This document shows, one piece after another, positions 11,177-22,212 of a stretch of 64,000 nt of DNA. The translations under genes were made by a program, and so were the position numbers. The notes beneath the pieces were generated by a model. The model was not told the origin of the DNA. It was given only the letters and a program-made list of their open reading frames with translations, and made no database searches. Position 1 is the stretch's first letter, and each line of letters starts with the position of its first letter. Source of the stretch: Clarkia xantiana subsp. parviflora (taxonomy: Eukaryota; Streptophyta; Magnoliopsida; Myrtales; Onagraceae); contig JAPTYO010000018.1 of NCBI GenBank assembly GCA_036873135.1, positions 10,841,503 through 10,905,502 on the forward strand, read 5' to 3'.

Positions 11177-13850
11177 TTAGGCTTGGTCCTTGTCAGCGGA
11201 ATCTACAGGAGCTGGGTCCACGAGGTCGGCGGCAGAAGGCTCCACAGGGTCAGCCGCGGGAGGATCGACTATCGCAGCATCAGCACTTGGAAGCTCTGCT
11301 GCGTCTTCGACAATTACGGGAGTACTCCCCCCATCACTCTCCTCCGAAAGGGCAAAGTATTTCCTCGCGAAGGGAGCGAGAGAAGGAGACTTGTCGAAGT
11401 TGATAGCGTCGCCATACTCCAGGTGGAGCTCCTCAACCGCATTGAAGAAAGTGTTCTCCACCTCCGCGCAGAAGAAATTCACAGCATCAGCCTGGAAGTC
11501 TTCAGACCTCGGATAATCCTCCCGGCCCTTGATCTCGGCCGCGACCAGCTGCGCGGGAACCCCCGCGACTTGCTCCTCCAGAGCCTTCTTCTCGAGGACC
11601 AGCTTGTCCTCAGCAGTCTGCCGCTCCTGTCGCTCCCGCCTCAGGAGCCCCTCAAAATCGCCGACCTGCTTTTGGAGGTCCTGAACCTTTCGGTCGAGGA
11701 CGGCCTGCTCCTTGGCAAGTTTCCCCCGCGAAGAATTGGAGGCCGCAAGATCCTCCTTAAGCTTGGCGATGGCCGCCCGGTCCCGCTCCCGGGACTCCTC
11801 ATAGGCGAAGAGGTATCCAAAGAGACGGTTGAAGTCCCCGAGTTCCTACGATAGAAGAAAGAAAAGTGTTAATGGACAAGCAACCAGTCTTACTGATGAA
11901 GGGGGAGAAGCGAAGTTTTACCTCTATCCGACGCAGGGACATCTCTCGAACATCCCGATGCATCGCCTCCCGATTCAGGGAAATCGGATACCGCATGGTG
12001 GGCAGGATCGAGCCTGCCAGTAGATGCAGAGCCAGTTCTTCATGTCGAAGCTGGACCCCTTGCAGTGTTTGGATTGGTGTCCAGGGAGCATCCACATGCA
12101 CGGGGTCGAAGGCCCTGTAGAAACTCCCGTCGAGAGGGAGAGGAGAAGGGCCAGCATGAGTCGTGGAGGAGCGCACCTCCGGCTCGACCCGGGCGGGGGA
12201 AGGAGTGAAGTCGTGGATGGGTGACAGCTGTCGCTGCTGCGGAGAAGAAGAAGGGGGCAGCCCCTGAGGGGTTGGTTTCAAGGGGGACTGCCCCGTCCTC
12301 CGACGATGACGAAGGGAGCCACCCTCATCAGTCTCCTCGGAGGAGTCCAAGGTTTCCACCCGACGAAATTGTTCGTCAGTCGGGGTTTTCTCCCCAGTTG
12401 AGGGAGGCGCCCCTGTTGAGGGTGGTGCACCCGCGGAAGCTTCAGCGCCCGATGGAGCTCCTGAGCGACCTGCACCTAGAGGACGAGAGGCTTCAGAAAT
12501 GTAATCAGGGAGTTCATCAGGATTCTTACACCAAACAATACGTCGGGAGACATATTGGTCCTTCCCGTGGTAATTGTAGTAGCCCGCCTTCAGGACACGA
12601 GGAATTTCCCCTCGAAGGACTTGTTTGACGTCAGCAATGCGGGCCTCCATAGTCGAAGGAATCAACTCCTTCGGGACCATCCTCCTGTACGATTTAATAG
12701 CGAGACGGAGCTTTTTACCTTCTTCAGCGTTCTGGGCGTCGAAGAGCCGGTCCACCTCCACACGCTTCCGCTTCGGCTGCTCCGCAGAAGGAGACCCCGA
12801 TGGAGCAGCAGCCTTCTTGGCGGACTTCCTCTTCCGCGAAGGGCGGACAGCGTCAGTCTCCCCCTGCTTAAGGAACAGATTGGTCAGCACGGATACCTTC
12901 TTGGCTGCAAACAGTAGAAGAAAAAGGGTTAGAGATGTACCCAAGGAACCATATTTGAGGGGCCGTCGAAAAGCTGCCCCCCGGAGATTATATCGAGGAG
13001 TCGGATCCCGGCGTTCACCAGGTCCCGCTCCACGAGCGAATTGGCGTCGAGGGGAGTGTAGGGCTCCCCCCATCGGTAGAGCTGGATGAGTTGAAGAGTT
13101 TGGAAATCTTCGTCAGTATAGGTGTGGAAGGCAGGAGGAGAATCTGCTTCCACCTCCCATCGGGGCCATGGGATCGAAGAGTTTTGGATGAAGAAGTAGC
13201 TCATTTTCCATCCGCTGTTATCGGACCCCGTGTCGACTAGGAGTCCCTGACCCTTGACCACCTTCCAGGTGTCAGTGGTCCAGTTGCACAACCCGAGTTG
13301 CGTCTTGTTCCACTTCGGCATCCGGGGGTAGAAGGCGCAAACCCCCGCCTCGTTGCACTTCATCCCGTAGAAGGTCCTGAAGAGCTTGAGGCTGTATACC
13401 CACCGCTGTCGGAAGCAGAGGACCTGGAAGGCGTTCCACAGGCGAATGGCGTGCGGAGAGAAGGTGGTCGGATGAGTTTTTTAATGCTGGCACATCTCGA
13501 CCAGATTACCACAGAAGGGGAATCGGATCCCCGCTGATACTTGCCCCGTAGAGACAAATACCTCCCCTTTTCGGGGACGAGTAACCTCATGGTTACCCGA
13601 GGGGCGAAGCCAGGGATACGGAAAACGAGGTTCCCAAGTAGAAGTGATGCATCCCTCCCGGAGAGCTGCATCATAAGCGGTGCTGGAGATTTCATTCAGA
13701 GCATAATCAAAGTTGAAGGGCTTTCTTCCCTCAGAGCTAGATCCACTGTCTGAAAAGTAGCAATGGCAAGGAAGGCACATTGGGATTTTCGGAAAGCTGC
13801 AAACAAGGAAAAGATGAGCAAGCAACGAAGAAAAAATCCTTACCAGACAT
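11177..13850 (-). pseudogene. Tat additional ORF (putative gypsy-type transposon domain), antisense to pol, nearly intact
   Basis: Best-preserved extra ORF of the three. ATGTCTG at 13850-13844; intron 13843-13750 (GT-AG, in frame); exon 2 from 13749; second intron candidate 12940-12905; exon 3 from 12904, a Lys/Arg-rich stretch (RKRKSAKK) then a Pro/Ser-rich middle; last intron 11921-11846; exon 4 is a coiled coil (SRERDRAAIAKLKEDLAAS...) that ends DKDQA. The only clear break I see is TAA near 13482, where T3 has TAC. The basic stretch could be a nuclear localisation signal (inference). No enzymatic motif is visible. As in T1 and T3, the end of this ORF faces the end of pol across the repeat spacer. 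Confidence 0.78.
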
Positions 13851-14008
13851 GACGATTGGAGGTTGAAGGAATGAACTGGGCGTTGCCGGGAAGATGATCA
13901 GAAAAGAACTAAGGTCTTCGGAATCGCAAAAGCTTGAATTCGAAAAGGTTGTAGAGAGCTCCTGAAAATTCGAAGACGGTAAAAGTGATCCAACACCCAC
14001 GGTTAGGG

Positions 14009-14015
14009 TTTTATA
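14009..14015 (-). promoter_or_regulatory. TATA box of the T2 antisense ORF
   Basis: Minus-strand TATAAAA about 160 bp upstream of the ATG at 13850, followed by CCCTAACC. It matches the placement in T3 (29605-29611, followed by CCCTAGCC) and T1 (691-697). Confidence 0.55.
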
Positions 14016-14370
14016 GGTGAAGAGGACAGTTGAAGGGACACTTCGATCCGAGTCATCCTAATCTGGACCGTTGAGATGGAACGTGCAGAATGGCAACGGG
14101 CGTAATGATGAAACGGCCTGAAAAGCACTTTTCAGAAAAAGCAGGCGCGAAAAATCAGGCACGAGTGCCGAAGACGTCGCTTCACTATCTGCTCCATTTA
14201 ATGACTGGGGAACCAGGGAGTCCCCTCAGATTTGGCAGTTATCCACAAGGCATCAAGGAAACGTGAATGAGAAGACTAGTATTGAGTGACTATGCCAAGG
14301 GAAAGATCCCCGATTTCGATGTCGAGAGGTCGGGAGTTGAAAGACACGACGAACTAAAAGTCCCTCATGT

Positions 14371-14382
14371 CTTGTGGGCAAA
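14371..14382 (+). other. T2 polypurine tract
   Basis: CTTGTGGGCAAA directly precedes the LTR start TGATGGG. One base differs from the CTTGGGGGCAAA of T1 and T3. Confidence 0.7.
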
Positions 14383-15076
14383 TGATGGGTTCGACTACAG
14401 CCGTTAGGCCCTTTAACGGTGAGGAAACGGCAAATAGGCCCAGTGGGTCCTAAACGAAGGCCAAGATGGCCCAGGCAAAGGATCCCGACGAAGGGAGTCC
14501 GAGGATGAGAGGTCCCGACAGAGTCAGACCTGACAAGCGAGATGAACGCTCCCGACGAGCTGCCTCTGAGTAGGCCCCGATGATGAATCCCTGAGAACAA
14601 TAGGCCCTGTCACGATGACGAGGGGCCCCGAGCGGTGACCCAACGAGATAACTCTGGAGTCCCCGACGTTAGTCGGGACTCGTTATCAGAGGATAAGGCC
14701 GAGATACGCGGAACGTGGTTAAGATACACGGAGCGTGGCCGAGATACGCGGGGCGTGGCCGAGATAAGCGAGATCATGGCCTAGATAGGCGGGATCACAC
14801 CCGAGATACGCGGGATACGGGCTAACCACCCCCAACGGTTCACCAGGTAACTGAGGGCCCTCTTCGCCTATAAAAGGGCAGAGGTCACCTCAGATCAATT
14901 AGGTTGAATTACATTACTTGAGATTACTGCTTGCTAGTCCGTACGAGATACTCATTTAAGCATCGGAGAGGGATTCTGGGTCACCGCCCGGTCTATCCCC
15001 TCTTGCAGGATTGCGTGGAGCGAAGGAGCTAGGATCGCCGTCAAAGATCATACCGGAGTTCCACCGTGATCCAACA
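14383..15076 (+). repeat. T2 3' LTR (694 bp)
   Basis: Starts TGATGGGTTCGACTACAGCC and ends GTGATCCAACA. TATAAAA at 14869-14875 fits the LTR promoter position. Several GAGATACGCGG-type direct repeats fill 14690-14820. Confidence 0.9.
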
Positions 15077-15660
15077 GCTATTATTTTGCGACAGTGCATT
15101 CGTCGACATTTTCTGAAAGTGTCGCTACCATTACAATGAAACCAAAAAAGTGTCGCTAAATATCTTGAAAACTGACGCTGATAATCATTTTTCCTGTAAT
15201 GATAACTTGATCGAAGTAAAGATAGAGAGCTTATCTATATGGCATAATTTTATTACTATTATATACAACAAAATATTGAATAATAATAGGATATGTAATA
15301 TTTTTTTTGTCCAAAGATAGGACATGCAATATTCAATATATATACATATTTATATGTATATATTAGAATTTTAGCGCTAGCGTTGCACGCGTTTTATATG
15401 TTTATTCTATGTCATTGGAGATCTGCAGAATCTAATATTGCTTCATTATTTAAACTACAAAGTACAAATATTTAAACTGCGAAGTACATAACTTATTTTT
15501 TTTTTACCAACAACTACAAAGTATTTAATTATTTGGGGAAAAAGACATTTATTTTAGAAGGAAAAATGATACTTTCATTACAGGTAAGAGGTAACCACTG
15601 TTAAATATACAATGCTTACATATTTGTAACTCAAATGGGTAGCATGATAGTAGAATGAGT

Positions 15661-15770
15661 CTCATCATCTTCATCTACTCAAATGGGTATCATAAATCTC
15701 ATCATCTTTAAATATCAATTTCTTTTAACTACAAGGTAGTCGTAGATGAAGATGATGAGATTTATGATAC
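15661..15770. repeat. Inverted repeat with two alternative left arms
   Basis: A 22-nt arm at 15687-15708 is the exact reverse complement of 15749-15770. A second left arm at 15661-15678 pairs with 15742-15759. The right arm can therefore pair with either of two left arms; possible decayed MITE. Confidence 0.7.
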
Positions 15771-16298
15771 TAATGGCTAGCATATAGTAGAATGAAACCA
15801 AATTAAAACAATATACATAATCCACTTAAGGAGACAAAGATGAAGAAGTTACGATTAGAGTGAAGAGGTTCGTGGGCACTGCCTTTATTGTTCAAATGAA
15901 AACTTTCGATAGGTTAATTCAATTAAAAACATAAGATAGTTAGATTAATAAATAATAAAAGAAGGCAGTAACAAAATAAAAGACGATAGAGTTTAACCTG
16001 AACTATGGAGTAATTTGACTTGTAAAAACAGAAGTTGCATCGTTGATTGACAGTCTGTATACAAGTTCAAAAGTGTAGTGCGTTAGTGTAGCCATCTTCT
16101 GAATTCAATGAGATGTTATAGAAGTTGAAAGTAAACTTTGAAGAACTCGGTGATGTTTAAGACACAAATAGAGGAAGATGATGCCGAACCTTTGTTAAAA
16201 GGAAACAAAAATGGACGGGTTCGCTATATGGTTTTTGGAAAAAGACACATACTGATTTAAGGTGTAATTAGACGGTGCCGAACAAGTGTTATAATTTT

Positions 16299-16470
16299 TT
16301 TGGAAAATGAAGAGATACGAGTGAAAAGATGTGACTTACGAGGAATATTGAATATTCAAATTTTAATAAATGTAACAGAATTTTTAGAAAATGAAGAGTT
16401 ACCCTATTGAAAAGGTGTGATTTGTGAGGACATTTTTGAATATTCAGATTTTAATTGATGTAATAGATAT
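16299..16470. repeat. Tandem duplication of about 87 bp
   Basis: Two diverged copies share GAAAATGAAGAG, GTGTGA/GATGTGA, ATATTGAATATTCA-like and TTTTAAT..ATGTAA blocks. Not coding. Confidence 0.6.
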
Positions 16471-16472
16471 AT

Positions 16473-17070
16473 AAATTTCGGCCTACACCTATATATATAT
16501 ATTTATTTATTGTCAATATCTTTAATAGGGAAACAAATATACTGACAATATATTTTCTTAATCTTTTATGCAATTAAATCTATCAATAATATCTTTATCC
16601 ATGTTAATTATCTAGGTATATTGATAGTTATATATATTTTTATATATTATGTGAATCTACTCATATATTTCCAATTATAGATATATATTGTTACCTTAAT
16701 AAAAATTAAAATATAGTAAACAATATAATATGTATATTTCAGCGGAAATATACAAACTTGTAGCCTAAGAAATTAAAAAAATTTACCTTGTAATTTCAAT
16801 TAAGGTTCGACCGAAACATGTAACTGGATACAAGTGGTCAAATTTGAAGATGAAATTTTACTAAGATCTACAATCGAATGTTTGATTTTGATAAAAGTCA
16901 CGTTTTTCTTGAAGATCATGGCATCAAATTTTACTAAGAACATCATGAAATTTTCGGCACGAATAACTATAAAAAAAAATGGAAATTTCAAATTTTCATC
17001 ACTTAAAATTTCGGCCAACATGTTAAAATCAAGAACATCAATTTATCAAAATCATGAACTCCTAACACAG
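16473..17070 (-). other. Copia leader belonging to LTR L1
   Basis: Untranslated leader on the minus strand. It resembles the leader of copia C (46400-46850), for example a TTATTGTCAATATCTTTAAT block at 16507 and 46417, and the plus-strand leader after L2. The rest of this element (gag, pol) is missing, with the similarity ending at about 16473. Confidence 0.65.
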
Positions 17071-17082
17071 GCTCTGATACCA
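17071..17082 (-). other. Primer binding site, initiator tRNA-Met (L1)
   Basis: GCTCTGATACCA on the plus strand, i.e. TGGTATCAGAGC in element sense, one base from the LTR end. This is the usual Ty1/copia primer site. Confidence 0.88.
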
Positions 17083-17083
17083 C

Positions 17084-17668
17084 TGTTGGATTACGGGATA
17101 AATACTACGGAAACTAAAATAGGGTACATGCTAGTAATCACAAGTACGCAGCGAAAGATGTGCACATACCTTAATCGCTTTCCGTAGTCCCAAGATTTTT
17201 CCGAGGAAGTTCTCGATCCACCGGACGGAAACCGTATAGGTTCTTGTTTAGGAATGGTATAGTCTTCACAGAAAAGCCTCTAATCGATTCTTGGCAGGGA
17301 CAGATCTTCTGAGTGTTTGCTCAAAGCAAATTGGCACACCCTTGGTGAAGTATAGGTTCGACCGAACTAGCATTTAGGGGAGGAGGGTTTTCTCTCAAAT
17401 TAACACATATGAGGAATTATGATCTTACATAATAAAACCCCAAACACCCTCTATTTATAGGAGGAGCAAAGTGGAGAAAAGTCTACTTTGCCCACTCACT
17501 AGCTTCGGTCGGCCTTGTGTATAAGGTAGGCCCAATTTTGGGTCTCTCATGTCAATTGAGATTTTGGCCTAGCCCAATTTCCCTAATGTGACATTTACCC
17601 AATTTTCTCTGGTAACATATACATATTAATGGTCTCCATTTACGGTGCCCAATCACCATATGCTAACA
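17084..17668 (-). repeat. Copia LTR L1 (585 bp), 5' LTR of a minus-strand element
   Basis: Plus strand starts TGTTGGATTACGGG and ends CATATGCTAACA; in element sense TGTTAGCATATGG to CCAACA. A minus-strand TATAAATAG sits near 17450-17458. It abuts the truncated plus-oriented LTR L2 with no spacer. Confidence 0.85.
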
Positions 17669-17985
17669 TATTTCATAACATTATTCCTCTCTTTCCAAGT
17701 GGTGAGATTAAAAGAAAATTCTCATCCCTAAATAAAACCTAGTTCGGCCCAAACTACTAGGAGCAAAGGAGGTGCCAAATTACGTCGAGCAATTTAATCC
17801 AGAAGATCCATCCCGCGAAGAATCGACTGAGGCTTTGCTGTGAGGCATAATCCGCGTAGGGCTTCTCTAACGGTCTTGGGCTGCAGGAAACATTGTAGGT
17901 ATGTGCACCTTAATCCGATGCGTATTAGTTACCTAGCATATATCTAGGGTTTTGTTTCCGTAGCATTAATCCCCTAAATCCTACA
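17669..17985 (+). repeat. Copia LTR L2, 5'-truncated (317 bp)
   Basis: The reverse complement matches the L6 LTR (GAGAAGCCCTACGC, GATTATGCCTCA, TTTTCTTTTAATCTCACCA blocks). It ends CTAAATCCTACA and is followed by a plus-strand primer site. The first half was displaced by the L1 element. TATTT at 17669-17673 would be the target duplication of L1. Confidence 0.8.
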
Positions 17986-17986
17986 G

Positions 17987-17998
17987 TGGTATCAGAGC
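17987..17998 (+). other. Primer binding site, initiator tRNA-Met (L2)
   Basis: TGGTATCAGAGC one base after the L2 end, on the plus strand, opposite in direction to the site at 17071-17082. Confidence 0.9.
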
Positions 17999-18561
17999 CT
18001 TTGTTGGCCGAAAATTTTAAAAAGTTTTTTGGTTTTAAAATTTCAAATTTTTTGGTTAAAATTCGGACTGGCCATGGTTTTTTCATGATGTTCTTATTGA
18101 AGTTTGATGTTCATGCTCTTCAAGAAAAAAAAGACTTTTATCAGGATTCTTGATCTTTGAAAGATTTGCTCTTGAAATTTGACCACTAGCCCTAGTTTTG
18201 GTGCTTTCGGCTTAAACTAAACTTTAGGTGTTCAAGGTGAAATTTTTAATTTATTAGTCCACAAGTAACCCTAAAGTGACCGAAAATATTGAGGAAAATA
18301 TTTTAATGTTTCGGCCGAATATTTTTAATCTTAGGGGTTAGACCAAAATCAAAACTAGGTTCAAAAGATAATTGTGGGTAATAACTATCAATATATCTAG
18401 CACACTTTTAGGGATCTAGATAATATTGATAATATAGTCGCTTAAAATATTGAGAAAATATATATTATTGATGAAATATGTATCCCTAATATTAAATATT
18501 GATAATAATATATTTTTATAATATATTTATATATAGTGTTGCCAAATATATATATATATAT
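17999..18561 (+). other. Copia leader following L2
   Basis: Non-coding leader similar in reverse to 16800-17070 (TTTTTCATGATGTTCTTA-like, TTGACCACTAG). It breaks off in a TA tract (18547-18560) where copia B was inserted; TATAT at 18557-18561 may be its left target duplication. Confidence 0.65.
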
Positions 18562-19140
18562 TGTAGGATTACGGGGACGTAATACTACGGAATGCTAAAC
18601 GTGTACATGCAAGTAATCTAACTACGCAGCGGAATAATGTGTACATACCTCAATAGCTTTCCTGCCCAAGAACGATGTGGAGGGAGTTCTGGTCCTCCGG
18701 TCTGAACCTGTACAAGTTCTTCGTTAGAAGAAGTCCTACGCGGTATAAGCTCCACAGCAAATCCTCTGATCGATTCTTCAACGGGGACAGAACCTCGGAC
18801 TGAGATGATGGTGTGCCGAAATCACTACTAAGGGGGTGAGAGGGTTTCTCTCAAGTTCCTCAATGGAGGGACTTATGAATTACTTTATGTGTAAAACCCC
18901 TTAAGAGGCTCCCCTATATATAGAATTGGTGGAGTGGACAAAAGTCCACTCCAACCAATGTGGGACTAGGGTTCGGCCGAACCACCTATTAAGGGAGGGA
19001 GGCCGATTTTGGGCCTCCCATGTTAATTATGAATTGGGTCAAGCCCAATTAACCTAATGTGACATTTACCCAATTATCTTAGTAATATCCTTAATATTAA
19101 CGGGCTACCATTTACGGTGCCACGTCACCATATGCTCACA
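18562..19140 (-). repeat. Copia B 3' LTR, L3 (579 bp)
   Basis: Starts TGTAGGATTACGGGG, ends CATATGCTCACA. A minus-strand CTATATATAG is near 18913-18922. By eye it is roughly 88% like L7 of copia H and closer to L4 and L7 than to L1, L5 and L6. Confidence 0.88.
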
Positions 19141-20185
19141 GCTCCCACTCGCCGGAATAGGACGGTGCCTGTTAATGTATTGTCATCCAATAGAATCATC
19201 ATTTCAATCTTCAGTCATTGTCTGTCTCCGAATAGTTCATACGCGGTTTGTCGTGCGACAGGCGGATACGACAGGCATCGTGCTACTCATCTGTTAGGAG
19301 TATTGTAGCGCTCGCAGAACGTTGATTCCCTGTCGTAAACCAATCCTGTCAAATACAAAATATGTACCGCATTGTATCCTTGGTCAACTGATAATTCTCC
19401 AATTGCCCAGTTTTCCACATAGGAATACTTCTCCAGGGCATCCGTACAAGTGTTCACAACCTTCAACTAATATCCGGTTGGTGACCACCTAGTAAACACA
19501 AGAGTCGGTGAATTATAGGTGAACATGACCATCCCCATCGCTTATACCCTTAGTCTAACTCAACCGGTTTCCAAAGACGTGGTCACTTGGCCTTTTTCTT
19601 TGGCACTACGTTCGTACGCCGAGAAGCGAACATTAAGCCAGACCTTAGGTATCAGTTCTGAGTCCGAGAGGATACTTTGGGTGCCTCTTCAAAAGACACC
19701 AGGGATCAATCACACGCTCAAGGTGAAGAAGTATGCGCCCTTTGAATCACAAGGATTCTAGCTAGCACAACCGAGCATGACCCCGTGGTCGAACATGACA
19801 CGCGCAGTATGAAGCAAGCGTCGATAGCACACCTGGACAAGCCAGGGATGGGATATGTCATTCATGCTATCGCAGAATTTTTCATCTGGGCCTGAATGTG
19901 ATTTTAATGATGGAAATAGTCCCCTTGGTTCTTAGCCAATCTTGTTGTGGTAGAGGTCCCCCTCTCCTCAAGATGACTGTGCCTGTGTGAGGAGGCATGG
20001 TTCACATTCGACATAATTTTGGTGGAAGAATTTTACCTCTTCCTACGACTTAGTTTTTAGACCGTAAAATCTGATGTTATTTATCATTATGACGTCGATG
20101 GATCATATTCTCAATTTGCAATTCTTTTATTCAATCAAAATATTATTTCAAAAGTCAAAATGCTATCGGTTATACGTGCCACATA
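19141..20185 (-). other. Copia B polypurine tract and 3' untranslated region
   Basis: Begins with GCTCCCACTC (element sense GAGTGGGAGC) beside the LTR, the polypurine tract. The region up to the RNase H stop is about 1 kb long, unusually long for copia, and similar in copia A, C, G and H. It includes a hairpin: outer arms 19822-19829 and 19865-19872, inner arms 19832-19836 and 19842-19846. Confidence 0.75.
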
Positions 20186-21640
20186 TTAAGCCCTACGTAA
20201 TCCAAGCATTTTTACATGCTTTTCGAAAATTTCTCTACGTAATGGCTTAGTCAATGGATCAGCGACCATTTTGTTTGTTGACAAGTATCCTAAAGTGATT
20301 ATATTGTCTTCCAGAACAGATTTAGCATAATTGTATTTCACATCGATGTGTTTGGTCCTACTGTGGTACTTTTGATTCTTAACTGCTGCAATGGCTGCCT
20401 GACTGTCGGAGTATACCTTTACGGGTTTACTTTCCTTGCCGGTGCCAATCAATGCAGCAAGAAGCCTTTTCGGCCAGACCGCTTCTTTTGCATTTTTGGA
20501 AAGGGCAACTAATTTTGATTCCATAGTGGAAAGCGCGACACATGATTGCTTCTTGCTTACCTATGATATGGCAGAATTATCAAGGAGGAAAACTCCTCTT
20601 ATGGTGGACTTACGATCATCTGGATCACCACCGTGGTCCGCGTCACTATAACCGGTCAATTCTATTTTCCTGCCCTTATAGCACTGAACATAGTCGGCAG
20701 TACCTTTCAAATATCTTATAATTTGTTTCACGGCCTTTAAATGTTGATAACTAGGATCTGATTGGAATCTTGCTACTAGGCCCACAGCGTAACAGATATC
20801 CGGTCGAGTACATAGCATGACATACATGAGACTTCCTACCATACTTAGATACTCTGCATCCTTCATCTGTTCATGCTCCTGCTGGTTCATCCGGCATCAA
20901 GCTTTGACAGCGCGCACCCGAACACAACCGGCGTATCCACGAGTTTGGCATTGAGCATTCTGAATCTTTTCAACAGTTTGTTGATATAAGATTCTAGAGA
21001 CAGACACAATGTCCGGGCGGCACGATCTCGAGCAATTTTAATGCCTAAGATGTATGTGGCCTATCCCATGTCTTTCATCTCAAATGCTGATGCTAACCAG
21101 GACTTTGATTTGTTCATGAAACTAACATCGTTCGCAGCAATGAGTATGTCATCTACGTATAAGGTTATGATGACATACTTAGACCCGGAGGTCTTGGTGT
21201 AAACGCAGGGATCCTCATGAAGGTTCACGTATCCGTTTTCAACGATTTCCTCGTGGAATTTGCGATACCATTGCCGAGACGACTGTTTAAGACCTTTGGA
21301 GTTTCAAACTTTACGTTCTTTGCCAGGAGTAATAAAACCCTATGGCTAATCCATATAGATCTCTTCCTCCAGGTTTCCATGGAGGAATGAGGTATTAACA
21401 TCCATTTGGTGTAGCTCTAGATAGAGACCTGCAACAAGGGAAATGATGGCCCTAACTGTGGTATAACGCACAGTTGGTGAGTATGTTTCATCAAAGTCCA
21501 CTCCGTGAATTTTAGGTATAACCTTTCGCAATCGTTCGAGTTTTGCAACACTCAACTTTCCATCAGCGGTGAATTCTAAAATTTCACTTTCTAGCTCTGC
21601 GGTTAGCAGGTAAATCAACTAAAGACCAAAAACCGAATTT
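20186..21640 (-). pseudogene. Copia RT and RNase H, degenerate (B)
   Basis: C-terminal RT plus RNase H of a Ty1/copia pol. RNase H blocks seen: SDADHGGDPDDRKST, ESKLVALSKNA (Glu), VYSDSQAAIAAVKN (Asp), ending GLRRA. RT keeps YVDD near 21149-21160 and the LELHQMDVNTSFLHGNLEEEIYM block. Frameshifts near 20890 and 21300, and stops between blocks, rule out an active protein. Confidence 0.85.
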
Positions 21641-22212
21641 ATTTTCATTTAGGCAATTTCATCCTCCATTGTTTTCCTCAATTCCTTCATTTGAGGTCCT
21701 TCTAATGCTTGTTGAACTGTCACTGGTTCGTGAACGAACGTCTCACTTGATGGGATACTTCCTGAAAGAAGTTCGTTGCCTTTGACTATGTCTAGGCTCG
21801 ATAATCCCATCTATAGTCTGATCGTTACTCCCACTCGGAATAATGCTTCTTTTCGGAGCATCGCTCCCACTAGGAACAATGGCGGTGCTAGAACTTTGAT
21901 TTACAACTTTCTCAGGATGACCTCTCGGTCTCGGGATTTTATCTCAGAGATATATTCCTTGATCACTAGGATTTGGAACCATGTTGGTTGTTTCCCTCCC
22001 ACTAGGAATAATGGGCAGTTGGATTAGCTCAGCATTATGATTATCAGGTCCGACTTGATTCGCATTAACATTTAGTGATGATTATGTGAGGGGGAGTGAG
22101 CCCTCCCACTGGATTTATTATGAGGACATTTCCACCATCATTTACCATTTCATTCACTAATGCATTCGCTAATGCTATATCATTCTCCCACTCAAAGTAA
22201 GTGGGACCTGAG
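21641..22212 (-). pseudogene. Copia linker between integrase and RT (B)
   Basis: Degenerate low-complexity linker with repeated plus-strand words such as CTCCCACTAGGAAYAATG, like 28127-28519 (A), 56376-56827 (G) and 62190-62834 (H). Similarity to A stops at about 22212. Confidence 0.65.

Larger units (their letters stand above)
5987..15076 (+). mobile_element. Ty3/gypsy Tat-type element T2, 5' part displaced by T1
   Basis: Plus-strand element: gag from mid-domain (5987), protease and RT, two RNase H domains, integrase to 10479, repeat spacer, antisense ORF (13850-11177), polypurine tract, 3' LTR (14383-15076). Its 5' LTR, PBS and gag start must lie left of the window, beyond T1. Pol carries a frameshift, stops and two deletions, so it is not autonomous. 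GCTAT at 15077-15081 would be its right target duplication. Confidence 0.85.
15077..16472. other. AT-rich stretch without genes
   Basis: No coding region or element terminus could be recognised. 15085-15180 has three GTGTCGCT-like words (GACAGTG, AGTGTCGCTAC, AGTGTCGCTAAAT), like the ends of some plant DNA transposons, but no paired terminus was found. An inverted repeat (15661-15770) and a tandem duplication (16299-16470) are listed separately. Confidence 0.5.
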
